A stretch of 64,000 bases of DNA from Bordetella genomosp. 7 (GTDB lineage Bacteria > Pseudomonadota > Gammaproteobacteria > Burkholderiales > Burkholderiaceae_B), in contig NZ_NEVK01000007.1 in NCBI RefSeq assembly GCF_002261265.1, forward strand, positions 186,001 to 250,000. Reading direction: 5' to 3'. Below, piece after piece: positions 10,194-20,100 of the stretch. The notes below the pieces were generated by a model that was not told the DNA's origin, ran no database searches, and saw nothing but the letters and a program-made list of their open reading frames with translations. The first letter of the stretch is position 1. Every line of letters begins with the position of its first letter. The position numbers and the translations under genes were made by a program.

Positions 10194-11726
10194 CTACAGC
10201 AAGGGCTCGATGGGCAGCAACGACAGGAACCAGATCAGCCAGCGCTGCCACCAGACCGTGCCGGGCTCGGTGTCATGGCGATGCTGCACGCCATCTTTTT
10301 CTTCGATCCAGTACAGGCTGCCGTCAGGCTCCAGCTCTACCCGGTAGGCGTGCCGCGCCACATCCTGATCGAACAGATCGGCCATCTGCGCAGCCAGGAC
10401 GGGGCTATCCACGACAAAGCCGAGCTCGGTATTCAAGTTGATCGAACGCGGGTCGAAATTGAACGACCCGACGAACACGCTTTGGCGGTCTACCGAGAAC
10501 GTCTTGGCGTGCAGACTGGACCCCGAACTGCCGAGAGGCCCCGCGGCCTGCGCCGTGCCGTCGGGCTGTCCGCGCATTTCGTACAGCTGCACGCCACCCC
10601 GCAACAGGGCCTTGCGCTGCCGGACATAGCCTGAATGCACCACGGCCACATCCGTGGCCTCGTACGCGTTGGTAAGCACCTGCACCCGCACGCCGCGGCG
10701 CACCATCTGTGTCAGGGCGGCCGTGCCCGCCTCCGTGGGCACGAAGTAAGGCGATACCAGCTCCAGCTCGGTGGCCGGCTCGCCGACGACCTGTTTCAAC
10801 TGATCGACCAGGGTCACCGTGCCGGGCGACGGGTCCGACACCTTGGACGGGTCGTCGCTCACCATGCGGGTGGGCGCCCATTCGAAGGCGAGCTTTCCTT
10901 CCAGCATCTGGCCGATGAAGGGCAGGTCGCGCATTGCCTGCATGTAGGCGGACGCCGCGGGATTCTGCTCGACCTGTTCCGCCGATTCGTGCAGCGCCTG
11001 GAGCGGGCTCGTGTCGGCGGGCCCCAGCAGCGCCGCAATCGGGTAGGCCGACTCGCTTGCCCAATAGCGGTCGAAATCGTTCGACACGTCGCCCACCACC
11101 TGCCCCACGGCAAGCAGGTCCAGATCGGCAAACAGCACGTCGTCGGCCGCGCCGAAGTATTCATCGCCGATGTTGCGTCCGCCGATGATGGTGGCCTGGC
11201 TGTCGGCCGTGAACGACTTGTTGTGCATGCGGCGATTGAGCCGCGAGAAGTCGGTCAGGTACCCCAGCATCTTGGGTCGACGAATCACAAACGGATTGAA
11301 CAGCCGCACTTCGATATTCGGATGGCTGTCCAGCGCGGCCAGCACGTCGTCCAGGCCCGCGACGCCGTTATCGTCGAGCAGCAGCCTGACCCGTACGCCC
11401 CGTTCGGCGGCGTCATACAGCGCTTCGAGCAGCAGCGTGCCAGTCATGTCGCCCCGCCAGATGTAGTACTGGACATCCAGTGTCTTTTCGGCGGCGCGCA
11501 GCAACAGGGCCCGGGCGGCGAACGCGGCCCGGGCGTCGGCCAGGGCATAAATGCCCGACAAGCCGGGGTGTGCATCGGCCAGGGGTGCGATGGCGCGCCC
11601 CAGCGCCGTCTGGCGCGCCTGCTCGGCAGGCAAGGCGCTGGATTCGGTGCGACCCTGCTGAGGCGGTAGCGAGCATCCCACCAACATCGCCAGCCCCAGC
11701 GCGGCCATGCACTGCTTCAGCCACAT
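10194..11726 (-). CDS. Phospholipase D family cardiolipin synthase (ClsC-like lipoprotein)
   Basis: The 510-residue product has two HKD motifs, HNKSFTADSQATIIGGRN near residue 165 and HAKTFSVDRQSVFVGSFN near 400. These define the phospholipase D fold that makes cardiolipin from phosphatidyl donors. The spacing fits the ClsC/YmdC branch. The N terminus MWLKQCMAALGLAMLVGCS is a lipoprotein signal with lipobox LVGC, which decided the ATG at 11726 over the longer frame start. A C-terminal hydrophobic segment (WLIWFLSLLPIEPLL) may also contact membrane. It is followed in the same direction upstream by trhO, 60 bases away. Confidence 0.85.
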   Translation of the reverse strand: MWLKQCMAALGLAMLVGCSLPPQQGRTESSALPAEQARQTALGRAIAPLADAHPGLSGIYALADARAAFAARALLLRAAEKTLDVQYYIWRGDMTGTLLLEALYDAAERGVRVRLLLDDNGVAGLDDVLAALDSHPNIEVRLFNPFVIRRPKMLGYLTDFSRLNRRMHNKSFTADSQATIIGGRNIGDEYFGAADDVLFADLDLLAVGQVVGDVSNDFDRYWASESAYPIAALLGPADTSPLQALHESAEQVEQNPAASAYMQAMRDLPFIGQMLEGKLAFEWAPTRMVSDDPSKVSDPSPGTVTLVDQLKQVVGEPATELELVSPYFVPTEAGTAALTQMVRRGVRVQVLTNAYEATDVAVVHSGYVRQRKALLRGGVQLYEMRGQPDGTAQAAGPLGSSGSSLHAKTFSVDRQSVFVGSFNFDPRSINLNTELGFVVDSPVLAAQMADLFDQDVARHAYRVELEPDGSLYWIEEKDGVQHRHDTEPGTVWWQRWLIWFLSLLPIEPLL

Positions 11727-11786
11727 GGTGGTTTCCGGCGCGTTGCGCGGGCGCGGGGCCACGGCACAATCGGTGGCATGGGGCGC

Positions 11787-12536
11787 CTAGGCAGCGGCCG
11801 GCACGTCGGCAACCGGAGCCAACGCCGCATCCAGGGCCACGCGCTCATCGAACACGAAGCAATGGCCCTTGAACCCTTTGCCGCCGGTTTCTTCGAAGTA
11901 CTTCAGGATGCCCCCTTCCAGTTGGTAGACGTGCTCGATACCCGTTTCGGCCATATACAGCGCCGCCTTCTCGCAGCGGATGCCGCCCGTACAGAAACTG
12001 ACGACGGTCTTGCCCCGCAACGCGTCGCGATGCGCCTGCACCGCCGCAGGAAACTGCGTAAAACGCTCGATGCGCCAGTCGATGGCGCCCTCGAAGGTAC
12101 CGGCATCGACTTCGAAGGCATTGCGGGTATCCAGCATGACCACGGGCCGGCCCTGGTCGTCGGCGCCGCTTTCCAGCCAGCGCGCCAGGGTGGCCGGGGC
12201 CACCGCCGGCGCCCGGCCCGCCTCGGGCCGGATGGCGGGGTGGTCCATGCGAATGATCTCGCGCTTGATCTTCACGCGCAGCCGACGAAACGGCGCCTGG
12301 GCGGACTGGCTGAATTTCACGTCAAGCTCGGCAAAACGTTCGTCTGACCGCAGCCAGAGCAAGAAGGCGTCGATGTCAGAACGGCCGCCGGCCAGGAACA
12401 GGTTGATGCCTTCTGGCGCTAGCAGCACTGTCCCCTTCAGGGCAAGGCTCGTTGCGCGTTCCAGCATCTCGGCGCGCAGCCCGGGCAAATCGTCCAGCGA
12501 CACGAATTTATAGGCGGCGATATTTGTAACGGACAT
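11787..12536 (-). CDS. trhO: tRNA uridine(34) hydroxylase, rhodanese family
   Basis: This is the YceA/TrhO protein, which uses oxygen to hydroxylate U34 of certain tRNAs on the way to cmo5U or mcmo5U. The 249-residue product has an N-terminal acylphosphatase-like domain ([17 protein letters not shown], about 34-50) and a rhodanese domain with [16 protein letters not shown] near 140. The active-site loop [11 protein letters not shown] near 190 carries the catalytic cysteine. The start [12 protein letters not shown] at 12536 matches the family. Upstream lies an AT-rich 55-base stretch that could hold its promoter. Confidence 0.93.
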   Translation of the reverse strand: MSVTNIAAYKFVSLDDLPGLRAEMLERATSLALKGTVLLAPEGINLFLAGGRSDIDAFLLWLRSDERFAELDVKFSQSAQAPFRRLRVKIKREIIRMDHPAIRPEAGRAPAVAPATLARWLESGADDQGRPVVMLDTRNAFEVDAGTFEGAIDWRIERFTQFPAAVQAHRDALRGKTVVSFCTGGIRCEKAALYMAETGIEHVYQLEGGILKYFEETGGKGFKGHCFVFDERVALDAALAPVADVPAAA

Positions 12537-12593
12537 GAAGCGTTTTTGAAGTAAGTCGCAATTTTTAAAACAAGTAATTACAATCGCTGGCGT

Positions 12594-13121
12594 CTACCTG
12601 GGGGTGGGTGGGTCCTGGCGGCGGGTGAATTCGAGCACTTCGCCATCGCGCACGTTGAAACTGAGGTGCCGCGGCGCGCCCCCGCTGTCCAGGGTGAACG
12701 TCTGGATACCGGCCAGCGCATTCAGGTAGTCACGCTCGAGTTGCGCGAGCTCGGGTGTGGGGCAGGCCATGCGTGTGGCGGCAGGCGCGGATATCGTCAA
12801 CTTGCCGTCCTGCAACCGGTAATTGCCGGCGTAGCGATTGCAGCCCGCATACCCCTGGACGCGGTACTGATCGTCATGAGCGAGAAAGGTCAACTCGACA
12901 GGTCTGGCGCCATCGCCGTGCGGAAGCGGTCGCACCGCGCCATCGGCGGCTGTCCAGCGGGTCAGTTCCCAGCGGGTTTGCGCGAGCGAATCGGCACTGG
13001 TGGCCGCATGCGCCGCGGCCGATCCCCTGGCGACCGCCTGGCCGGTCGACGATGCGCAGCCGCTCAGCACGCCAACCAGGGCGACAAGCTGCAGGCTTCG
13101 GAAAATCGAGGAGGTCGGCAT
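12594..13121 (-). CDS. META-domain lipoprotein (HslJ-like)
   Basis: The 175-residue product starts MPTSSIFRSLQLVALVGVLSG and then CAS, a clear lipoprotein signal with lipobox LSGC. The ATG at 13121 has GGAG five bases ahead, better than the longer start at 13136. After a short linker comes a META domain (about 45-165) with the typical WELTRW, YAGCNRYAGNYR and MACPTPELAQLERDYL signatures. META/HslJ proteins are linked to heat or novobiocin resistance, but their biochemical role is unclear. It is probably anchored in the outer membrane facing the periplasm. Confidence 0.85.
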   Translation of the reverse strand: MPTSSIFRSLQLVALVGVLSGCASSTGQAVARGSAAAHAATSADSLAQTRWELTRWTAADGAVRPLPHGDGARPVELTFLAHDDQYRVQGYAGCNRYAGNYRLQDGKLTISAPAATRMACPTPELAQLERDYLNALAGIQTFTLDSGGAPRHLSFNVRDGEVLEFTRRQDPPTPR

Positions 13122-13457
13122 GGTGGCTCCGTACATGAATAACCGCTACTGTACCGCGCCGGTCGCGGGCCAAGGCGCTGCAAGAGCAACCGTAGACAGT
13201 CATGACGATGCAAAATTCAAGGCGCGATGTTCACACTCGCGGGCAAGTGCGGTTAAATAGTGACCTTCGTTCTATCGCGGCTCCGGGCAAAGAACCGCCT
13301 TTCCTGCTTACCGATTTCCCCTTGCACCCCATGAACACAGCGCTGGCCGTGCCTTGCAGCGGACAACTGCGCTTTCCTCTCCCGCGCCTATTCAAAGAGT
13401 CGGGTCCCGCTCCGGCATCGGGAAGGCCGTGTTCGTCCCTTCGGCGGGACGGAAATC
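13122..13457. other. Intergenic region ahead of the pseudo-receiver regulator
   Basis: These 336 bases lie between two divergent genes. I see no convincing coding frame; short open frames such as 13202-13465 overlap the regulator start and lack a ribosome site. The region probably holds both promoters, but I could not place boxes with confidence. Its last 25 bases contain the hairpin listed separately. Confidence 0.5.
13434..13451 (+). promoter_or_regulatory. Hairpin overlapping the ribosome site of the regulator gene
   Basis: CGTCCC at 13434-13439 pairs with GGGACG at 13446-13451 around the loop TTCGGC. The 3' arm is the purine stretch GGGACGG that serves as the only plausible ribosome-binding site for the ATG at 13458. 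Folding would hide that site, so translation may be controlled. This is inferred from sequence alone. Confidence 0.4.
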
Positions 13458-14285
13458 ATGAATAAACTGCTGGATGTCCTGTTTCTTACCGATGACGACG
13501 CCGCTTATGCATCGTCTATCGCCGATCTTGCACAGCTGGGTTTCAACGTTCGCCGGTACGCAGAACTGGCCGACCTGTACGCGCACGTATCGCAGCAGGC
13601 CGTCTCGCTGATCGTGCTGACCGGCGCACTGCCCAAGATACACCTGGCCACGGCGCAGTTGCGCGCCATGCGGCATACCTTGGGCATCATCGTGCTGGCG
13701 CCCTTTGCCGCCGATAGCGAGGCGCGGGTGCGCACGCTCTTGTGCGGCGCCGACGCCTGCCTGGACGTAACCACCGGCGGCCTGGAGCTGGCGGCGGTGT
13801 TCCAGTCGCTGTTGCGACGCGTGCCCGAAGCCGCACCGCCGCCGTACGACCCCGTCGCCAGCCGCACCGGAAACGCCGAACACCCGTCTGCGTCGGCCGA
13901 TTCCGAGCCATCCTTCCCGCCGGGTTGGCGGCTGGCCAGCAAGGGCTGGACCCTGATCGCGCCCACCGGCCAGCAACTTGCCCTGACTACGGCCGAACGA
14001 GGCTTCCTGCTGCGCCTGATACAGGCGCCGGACAAAAAAGTCAGCCGCGACACGCTGATTGCCGACGGCCTGCAATCTGGCGAAGCCGCCGACGGCGAAC
14101 GCCGCGGCAGGTTCGTCGACGTCATGATCAGCCGCATGCGGCGCAAGGCCGCTGCCGTCCATATGCGCCTGCCCATCAAAGCCGTGCACGGCTGGGGCTA
14201 CATGTTCACCGCCGAGGTCTCCATCGATACCGGCACCCCAGAAGAAGCCACCCCCGCGACCGGCCGCGTCGCCCTGGCTGGCTGA
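13458..14285 (+). CDS. OmpR/PhoB-type transcriptional regulator with degenerate receiver domain
   Basis: The 275-residue protein has a receiver-like domain (about 3-115) and a C-terminal winged helix (about 165-258) with KAVHGWGYMF, the usual wing hairpin GxGY. The acidic pocket DDD at 12-14 is present. However, the strand that should end in the phospho-accepting aspartate reads SLIVLTGALPK, putting a threonine at 55, and the usual lysine after GAD is also missing (GADACLDVTT). It therefore probably works without phosphorylation. No kinase gene is adjacent. It lies at the downstream end of the type VI locus, separated from it by the palindrome array; a role in regulating that locus is only a guess. 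Confidence 0.8.
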   Translation: MNKLLDVLFLTDDDAAYASSIADLAQLGFNVRRYAELADLYAHVSQQAVSLIVLTGALPKIHLATAQLRAMRHTLGIIVLAPFAADSEARVRTLLCGADACLDVTTGGLELAAVFQSLLRRVPEAAPPPYDPVASRTGNAEHPSASADSEPSFPPGWRLASKGWTLIAPTGQQLALTTAERGFLLRLIQAPDKKVSRDTLIADGLQSGEAADGERRGRFVDVMISRMRRKAAAVHMRLPIKAVHGWGYMFTAEVSIDTGTPEEATPATGRVALAG

Positions 14286-14301
14286 CAACAGCCGCGAGGC
14301 A

Positions 14302-14822
14302 GGTGTCTGACACCTTTCCGGTGTCAGACACCGAGCTGTACCGCTCAGCCGGAGTGCATGTAATGGCCGCCGCCTCTTCTCTTTCGCAAGGTGTCTGACA
14401 CCTTTCGGTGTCAGACACCAGGCACTACCGCCGAGCCACGCGGAAGGTGTCTGACTCCCTCCGGGTGTCAGACACCGGGCACTGCCGCCGAGCCGCGCGG
14501 AAGGTGTCTGACTCCCTCCGGGTGTCAGACACCGAGCTGTACCGCTCAGCCGGAGTGCATGTAATGGCCGCCGCCTCTTCTCTTTCGCAAGGTGTCTGAC
14601 ACCTTTCCGGTGTCAGACACCGCATCGCCGCCGAGCCGCGCGGAAGGTGTCTGACTCCCTCCGGGTGTCAGACAACCGAGCTGCACCGTCCAGCCGGAGT
14701 GCATGTAATGGCCGCCACCTCTTCTCTTTCGCAAGGTGTCTGACACCTTTCCGGTGTCAGACACCAGGCACTGCCGCCGAGCCGCGCGGAAGGTGTCTGA
14801 CTCCCTTTGGGTGTCAGACACC
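14302..14822. repeat. Array of eight 31-base palindromic elements
   Basis: Eight hairpins occur at 14302-14332, 14390-14419, 14446-14476, 14503-14533, 14591-14621, 14646-14677, 14735-14765 and 14792-14822. In the best copies GGTGTCTGACACC and GGTGTCAGACACC flank TTTCC, and each arm is itself a palindrome about one central base. The other form has TGACTCC in the left arm with loop CTCCG or a close variant. Two spacers are also repeated: a long one of about 57 bases (GAGCTGTACCGCTCAGCC... to ...TTTCGCAA) and a short one of about 26 bases (CACTGCCGCCGAGCC). The array separates convergent genes, so it may act as a REP-like bidirectional terminator or a gyrase/IHF-type site. Confidence 0.95.
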
Positions 14823-14861
14823 GAGCTGCACCGCAGCACGCCGGCGCGGTGCCTGCGCGCC

Positions 14862-16364
14862 TTATTCGAATACGTGCGAAATCGACGCTGCGCCGCCGGG
14901 CTTGACCTCGATGGTGGTGTTGTATTCCGGCGCGGCGGGGTTGCGGATGGTGATGCGATGGCGTCCGGGCGGCAGGGTGAGCTGCGTCAGCGGCGGGCTG
15001 ATCCCTCGCGAGCGGCCATCTACCATCACTTCGCCCCACGGCCGCACATGGACGCGGACGGGCACAGCCGCCTGCACCGGCTCGACCGGCTCCGCGTCGT
15101 CGGCCGTCGGCTCACCGGCCGCGGTATCGCCCGGCTCTTCGCCTTCCGTCTGCGCCGGGTCTACCGTGCCGTCTGCACCCGGGGCGTCCGGGGCCGTGGT
15201 GGCGCCGGTCGCATCCGAAGCCCCGCCGGCCGGATCCGAAACTCCGCCGGGCGCGGCGGCAGCCTCGTCGGCGCTTGGCGGCTGCGTCGTGCCGGCCACG
15301 CCCGGCGCATCGCCGTCGCCCGGCAATGCGGGATCCGGGTTCGCCGGGCCGGGGCCGGCCGGGGTCGCCGACCCATCGGGGGATGGCGGGGCCAGTACGC
15401 CATCCGCGCCCCGGACGAGACCGTCCGAGGAAGCCGATCCGGACGGCGCCCCTTCGGCGTCCACCGACCCCTCAGGCGCCGGCGAGCCCCCCGCACCCTG
15501 ACCCTGCGGCGCTGACGACCGCGGCGCGTTAAGGTCCGCCAACGCCGGCGGCGCGGGCACTGGCGCGGGTTCAGGCGCGGGTTCAACAGGCGAAGCGGCG
15601 CGGCCGGCGGATTGCGAACCCGGCGCGCCCGGACGCAGCCACAGATACACGGCAAGCGCCACGGCGGCCAACACGCCCAGCATCACCAGCAGGGGTACGC
15701 GCGGGCCGGCGACGGCGCGCGGCGGCGCCGCCACGGGGGGCAGGTCGGGCTCGGGCTCCACCGGTGCGGCCTGCGGCTCGGGCGGCACAGGCTGCGCAAG
15801 AGCGAACCCGAATGCCTGGGCGCAGGCCTGCATGTCGGCCGGACGCGCGCCATGCGTCATCGAGAGCCCGCGGTCGATCGCCTGCAGGAAACCGGCGTCG
15901 TAGGCGCCCACATCCCGGCCCTGCAACGGCACATAAGCGTCTTTCACGCAGCGGGCCAGCGCGTCCGGAGGCGGCGCCCCCACCACCAGGGCATGGGCCA
16001 CGGCGCTCAGCGCATAAACATCCGTCCAGGGGCCGCATGGCCGCTCCGGGTCATCCGTATATTGCTCGAAGGCGGCATAGCCCCTGATGCGCACAGCGCC
16101 TTCGGCGTCGGCCGCTGGCGCCAGCGGGGGCGCCAGCAAGTGCGCGCGTCCCGAACTGTCCAGGCCGATGGTGCTCATGGCCACCGCGCCATGCACGTGG
16201 CCTTGCGCGTGCCAATCCGCCAGCGGGCCTGCCACATCGGCCAGCACGCGAAGGATCCTGGCCTGCGGCACCCCGCCGCTGGCGGCTGCCGCGATCGCGC
16301 TCAGCGGCCGATGGCCGGCGCCGGCAGTATCCCTGCGGGGCAAAGTTGCGGAAGTTGCGCTCAT
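14862..16364 (-). CDS. Type VI-linked pseudokinase with membrane helix and PEGA domain
   Basis: The 500-residue protein resembles only the C-lobe of a Ser/Thr kinase. The catalytic-loop position reads HGAVAMST (about 58-65) in place of HRDxKxxN, and LAPPLAP replaces DFG. The AFEQY...GPWTDVYALS segment (98-120) still matches the APEQ...SDIYSLG region. A membrane helix follows at about 225-243, then a Pro/Ala/Gly-rich linker of roughly 180 residues, then a PEGA domain (about 430-500, GEVMVDGRSRGISPP). The ATG at 16364 was chosen because the longer frame start overlaps tagF. It occupies the place where PpkA-type kinases sit in type VI loci, last in the tssJ-to-tagF unit. Kinase activity looks lost. 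Confidence 0.75.
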   Translation of the reverse strand: MSATSATLPRRDTAGAGHRPLSAIAAAASGGVPQARILRVLADVAGPLADWHAQGHVHGAVAMSTIGLDSSGRAHLLAPPLAPAADAEGAVRIRGYAAFEQYTDDPERPCGPWTDVYALSAVAHALVVGAPPPDALARCVKDAYVPLQGRDVGAYDAGFLQAIDRGLSMTHGARPADMQACAQAFGFALAQPVPPEPQAAPVEPEPDLPPVAAPPRAVAGPRVPLLVMLGVLAAVALAVYLWLRPGAPGSQSAGRAASPVEPAPEPAPVPAPPALADLNAPRSSAPQGQGAGGSPAPEGSVDAEGAPSGSASSDGLVRGADGVLAPPSPDGSATPAGPGPANPDPALPGDGDAPGVAGTTQPPSADEAAAAPGGVSDPAGGASDATGATTAPDAPGADGTVDPAQTEGEEPGDTAAGEPTADDAEPVEPVQAAVPVRVHVRPWGEVMVDGRSRGISPPLTQLTLPPGRHRITIRNPAAPEYNTTIEVKPGGAASISHVFE

Positions 16365-16411
16365 ACTAAGAACTCCGGGGCACGTATTGGGTTGCCTGCA
16401 AGCCGACGGCC

Positions 16412-17116
16412 CTAGCGCCAGGCCGGCATCGAGGCGAACAGCCGGGTAAACAAGGCGGCGTTCAGCGCGCCGCCATGCACGTAGGTCTGCAGCGCGGCGC
16501 CATCGGTCTGGTTGGTCCACCAGTAGCTGGTGTGCGAACTTGGGTTGAAGCAGAAAGGCAGGTCGGCCCAGGCAGCCAGGCTGCGCGCGGCCACGGGCGC
16601 CGCGCCGCTTTCCAGCCCGGCATTGAGTATGTCCATGATGTCGCTGCCGCTGGACCGTTCCACGGGCGGCAAGGCGCCGGGCGTGCGGATTTCCTTAAGC
16701 TCGCGGTCGAATTGTTCTGCGGCGCAGCCGTGACGGACGGCCGACAGCATGCATGCGCCAATCTGCCGGTAGTAATCGGTGGCGCCTTCCAGCATGCCGC
16801 TGTGATAGTCATCGGGCGATACGGTCATGACGACGCATAGCGGATACACGCGCCCGACCCGGTCGCGGCTGGGCCCGATGCAGCCCAGTTGCGCTCCGTT
16901 GCCGCTGGGGCCGGACGGAATCGCAAAGTTCCAGATCGGCGCATGGGCAAAGCTGCGCACAGCGCCTTCGTCGGGCGCCTGCTTCAGGGCTGCCAGCCCG
17001 TATTGCAGCCACCTGTCCCACCAGGCGATCAGTTCGCGCGGCAGGCGTCGGTGCACAAAATCCCCCGCGGCCGGAATCTTGCCGTACCACCCCAGTTTCT
17101 CCGTTGCATGGTCCAT
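16412..17116 (-). CDS. tagF: Type VI secretion accessory protein TagF
   Basis: TagF (ImpM family) is a cytoplasmic regulator that in Pseudomonas restrains type VI firing, acting with or against the FHA/kinase pathway. The 234-residue protein shows the family start LGWYGKIPAAGDFVHRRLP, where the GKxPxxGDF motif is diagnostic, followed by WWDRWLQ and the core GCIGPSRDRVGRVYPLCV. The ATG at 17116 is preceded by AAGGGAT and leaves 19 bases after the tssM stop. The frame start at 17173 would overlap tssM. The pseudokinase gene follows after about 47 bases. Confidence 0.92.
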   Translation of the reverse strand: MDHATEKLGWYGKIPAAGDFVHRRLPRELIAWWDRWLQYGLAALKQAPDEGAVRSFAHAPIWNFAIPSGPSGNGAQLGCIGPSRDRVGRVYPLCVVMTVSPDDYHSGMLEGATDYYRQIGACMLSAVRHGCAAEQFDRELKEIRTPGALPPVERSSGSDIMDILNAGLESGAAPVAARSLAAWADLPFCFNPSSHTSYWWTNQTDGAALQTYVHGGALNAALFTRLFASMPAWR

Positions 17117-17135
17117 GTCGGATCCCTTCTGGTCT

Positions 17136-20100
17136 TTAGCGCCCGGGGCAGGAAAATCCCTGCATTTCGGCAAGATGGAAAGGACTTTTCACGCTGCTGG
17201 CCGTGATTTCAAGCACGACCTTGCGGCCGTTGAAGTCGAATGTCGCGATGGTGATCTCGGGCGAGGCTCCGCGGCGCAACTGCGCCTTGTCCAGCAGCCG
17301 ATTCAGCGCCCACGGACCCGACGCCGACACGCCCGCCGAGCCGGTCTGCGGCGTGAGCTCGATACGCGCCTGGTTGGTGCCGCGCGGGCCCGGCCACTGC
17401 ACATTGGTGGCTACTTGCGGGCCGTGGGCATAACGCACCGTCTGTCCGTCGACGTCCATCAGGAATTGCGTGATCTCGGCATCCATTTCCAGGGGCCGGA
17501 TGGCCACCCGGTACGACGGCAGCGGGCTGCCTGCCGTGAAATACACATCGCGGATGACGCCGGCGCGCTGGAACGAATCCAGGTAGGCTGCCTTGTCCCC
17601 TTGCTGGCCGTCGATGCCCGGCTTGAAGCGCCAGCGCGACCCCGACACATCGATCTGCGTGGCCAGATGCTTCTGGAAGAAGTCATCCATCATGCCATTG
17701 GGCCCGAACAGGCGCGCCATATCATTGGGCGCGACATCGCGCGTGGAACTGCTGGAAAACGGATAGCGCCCCGCGATGGACTGGCGGCAGAACAGCCCGA
17801 TCGTCGCCGTAACGGTGTCGCCCAGCCGCTCGCGCGTGGCTTCGGATATTTCGCCGGACGCCTTCACAGACAGGGTATTGAGCAGATCGCGCAGGGGCTC
17901 GGGCAGCCTGCCGGCCTCGGCGCGCAGCTTGGTCACAACGTCCGAGCCGGGAGCCGGGCTGGCGCTGCGCAACGCGGCGTCGGCAGCGGTCAGGTAGGTG
18001 TACAGCTCATTGATCAGCCCGGTGGTGGCGGCGATGGCGGGCGGCACGCCCTGGCCTTCGCTTCGCGCCAGGCGCCGGTACGGCTCGAAATGCAGATCGA
18101 CAATGCGTTCCAGCTTATCGTCCGTCGCGTCGGCGCGCACGGCCGCGCTGGGCCCGGTGGGGCCGAACATCTGCTCCAGGGCCTCGCGCGTGCTGCTGAC
18201 CCGGTTGCGCGCCTGGTCCATCAACGACTGGCCATCGCCGGTGTCGCGCAGCAGCGACGTCTCGCGCGCCACGCCCTGCACCAGCTTGACCAGCGGCGAC
18301 TCCGGCGCCGACAGCGTGCGCGCCATCTGGATGTTTTCAAGCAGCGAGGTAGTGGGCGCCAACTGCAGGTCGTTCAGGTATGCGTCCCACTGCTGCACAT
18401 AGTCATTCATGTACAGCCGCTTGATATCCACGATCAGCTGCTGCTGGGCGCGCTGGTCCAGAATCCCGGGAGCCTCGATATTCAGCACCCAGGCGTCGTC
18501 CTGGCGCAGCAGGTCGGCCACGCGCGACACGCGCTGGTTGAACACCTTCCAGTAGCCGTCGTAGCTGTACAGCGACGGGATGCCCTGGGTCAGCGGCTTG
18601 CCGCTCTTGCGCACGAACACGGCGCTGGCCTGCGGCCCGCCCAGGGTGATGGCGGTGTGCTCGCGCCCCGGCTCGTCATTGGCCAGCATGCGGCGCAACC
18701 TGCTGTAGGCGCGTTGCGCCAGCGTGTAGCGCGCCAGGTTGTCGCGCGCCTTTTGCACCAGGTCATCGTCGCGCGGGAACGGCGACGACAGCACGCGCCC
18801 CTGCACCAGATTGCGCAGGTGCAGCGACATCAGGTCATACTGGCGCCGGGTATAGCCCTCGGGCAAGGTTTTCTGCATGTCCGACAGCAGCCACGCGTGC
18901 ATGAACTCGGCGTCATAGTGGTCCGCCTCGTACAGCATCAGGTAGGCGCGCAGCGCTTCGTACGAAAACTCCAGGTCGTTGGGCGCGGCATTGCGCAACG
19001 CCGTCTCGATGCGCCGCGCAATCTGCGGCAACAGCACCTGCTCCAGCGTATCGCGATAAACCCCTTGCGCGGCCGCCTGCAGCTTCTGCCCCTGGTACAA
19101 GCCGAACTGGTAGCTCAGGGGCGGCGAATCCAGCTCGAAGTTGGCATGCCGGGGCAGGTACCACAGGCTGTCCAGGAAAGGCATCAGCCCCAGCACATCG
19201 CCCGCGCGCGTGATCTTGATGTCGCGCCCCAGCTTTTCCACCGTGGGCACGCGCCGATCGACTTCGGCCACGTAGCCCTTGTTGTTGCGATAGCTGACCG
19301 CCCAGCCCACGATCAGTGCCACCAGCAGCGCCGCAATCAGGCCGTATCCCGCCCAGTGCAGGCGGCGGTAGCGCCGCTCCCAGCGCAGGTTGCGACCGGC
19401 CAGGCCCGCCTCGCGGAAGATGACGTCCTGCAGCAGGCCCTTCAGGAAGTAGCTGCGCCCTTCCCCTTCGCCGGGAGCCGTGGCCGCAGGCGCGAGGCCG
19501 CCGTCAATGCGCAGGTAGCGCTTGAGGTGGCCGGTGACCTGGTCGAAGGTTTCGCCGCCCTGGGTGCCGCTGGTGAAGTACACGCCGCGCGGCACCAGGC
19601 GCGCCTCGTACTTGGACGTGGCAAACACATCGCTCAGGAAATGGCCCAGCACGGCCTGCAGGCCGGCGAACTGCTGCGGCAGCATATAGGCGCGTGCGCG
19701 CCGGGCGCCGTCGGTTTCGGCAGCCAGCACTTCCGGCAGCGCCGCGTCCAGCCGCTGCTGCAACAGCCGGTACTCGGCATGAAAGGCCTCGTACAGATCG
19801 AAGCCGGGCTCCTGCGTGCGCGTATACGGCAGCGTAAAGCCCCACACCTGCGACAAGTCTTCGCGGCTGAACGAGGCGAAGTATTCTTCGAAACCCGACA
19901 GCAGGTCCGCCTTGGTCACCAGCACATACACCGGAAACTGGATGCCCAGCTGCTCGCGCAATTCCTGCAGCCGGCGGCGCAGCACCGCGGCATGCTGCAC
20001 GCGCTCGGCATCCGACGACGCCAGCAAGTCTTCGACACTGACCGTCAGCATCGCGCCATTGATCGGCTGGCGTCCCCGGTATTTGCCCAACAGCCGCAGA

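Noticed and set aside
14302-14822. CRISPR-like array
   Set aside because: The repeats are palindromes with a 5-base loop, the spacers are themselves repeated, their lengths are two fixed values, and no cas gene is present.
14408-14839. Short open frames in the palindrome array
   Set aside because: They consist of translated repeats (VSDTxxYR and similar) on both strands and have no ribosome sites.
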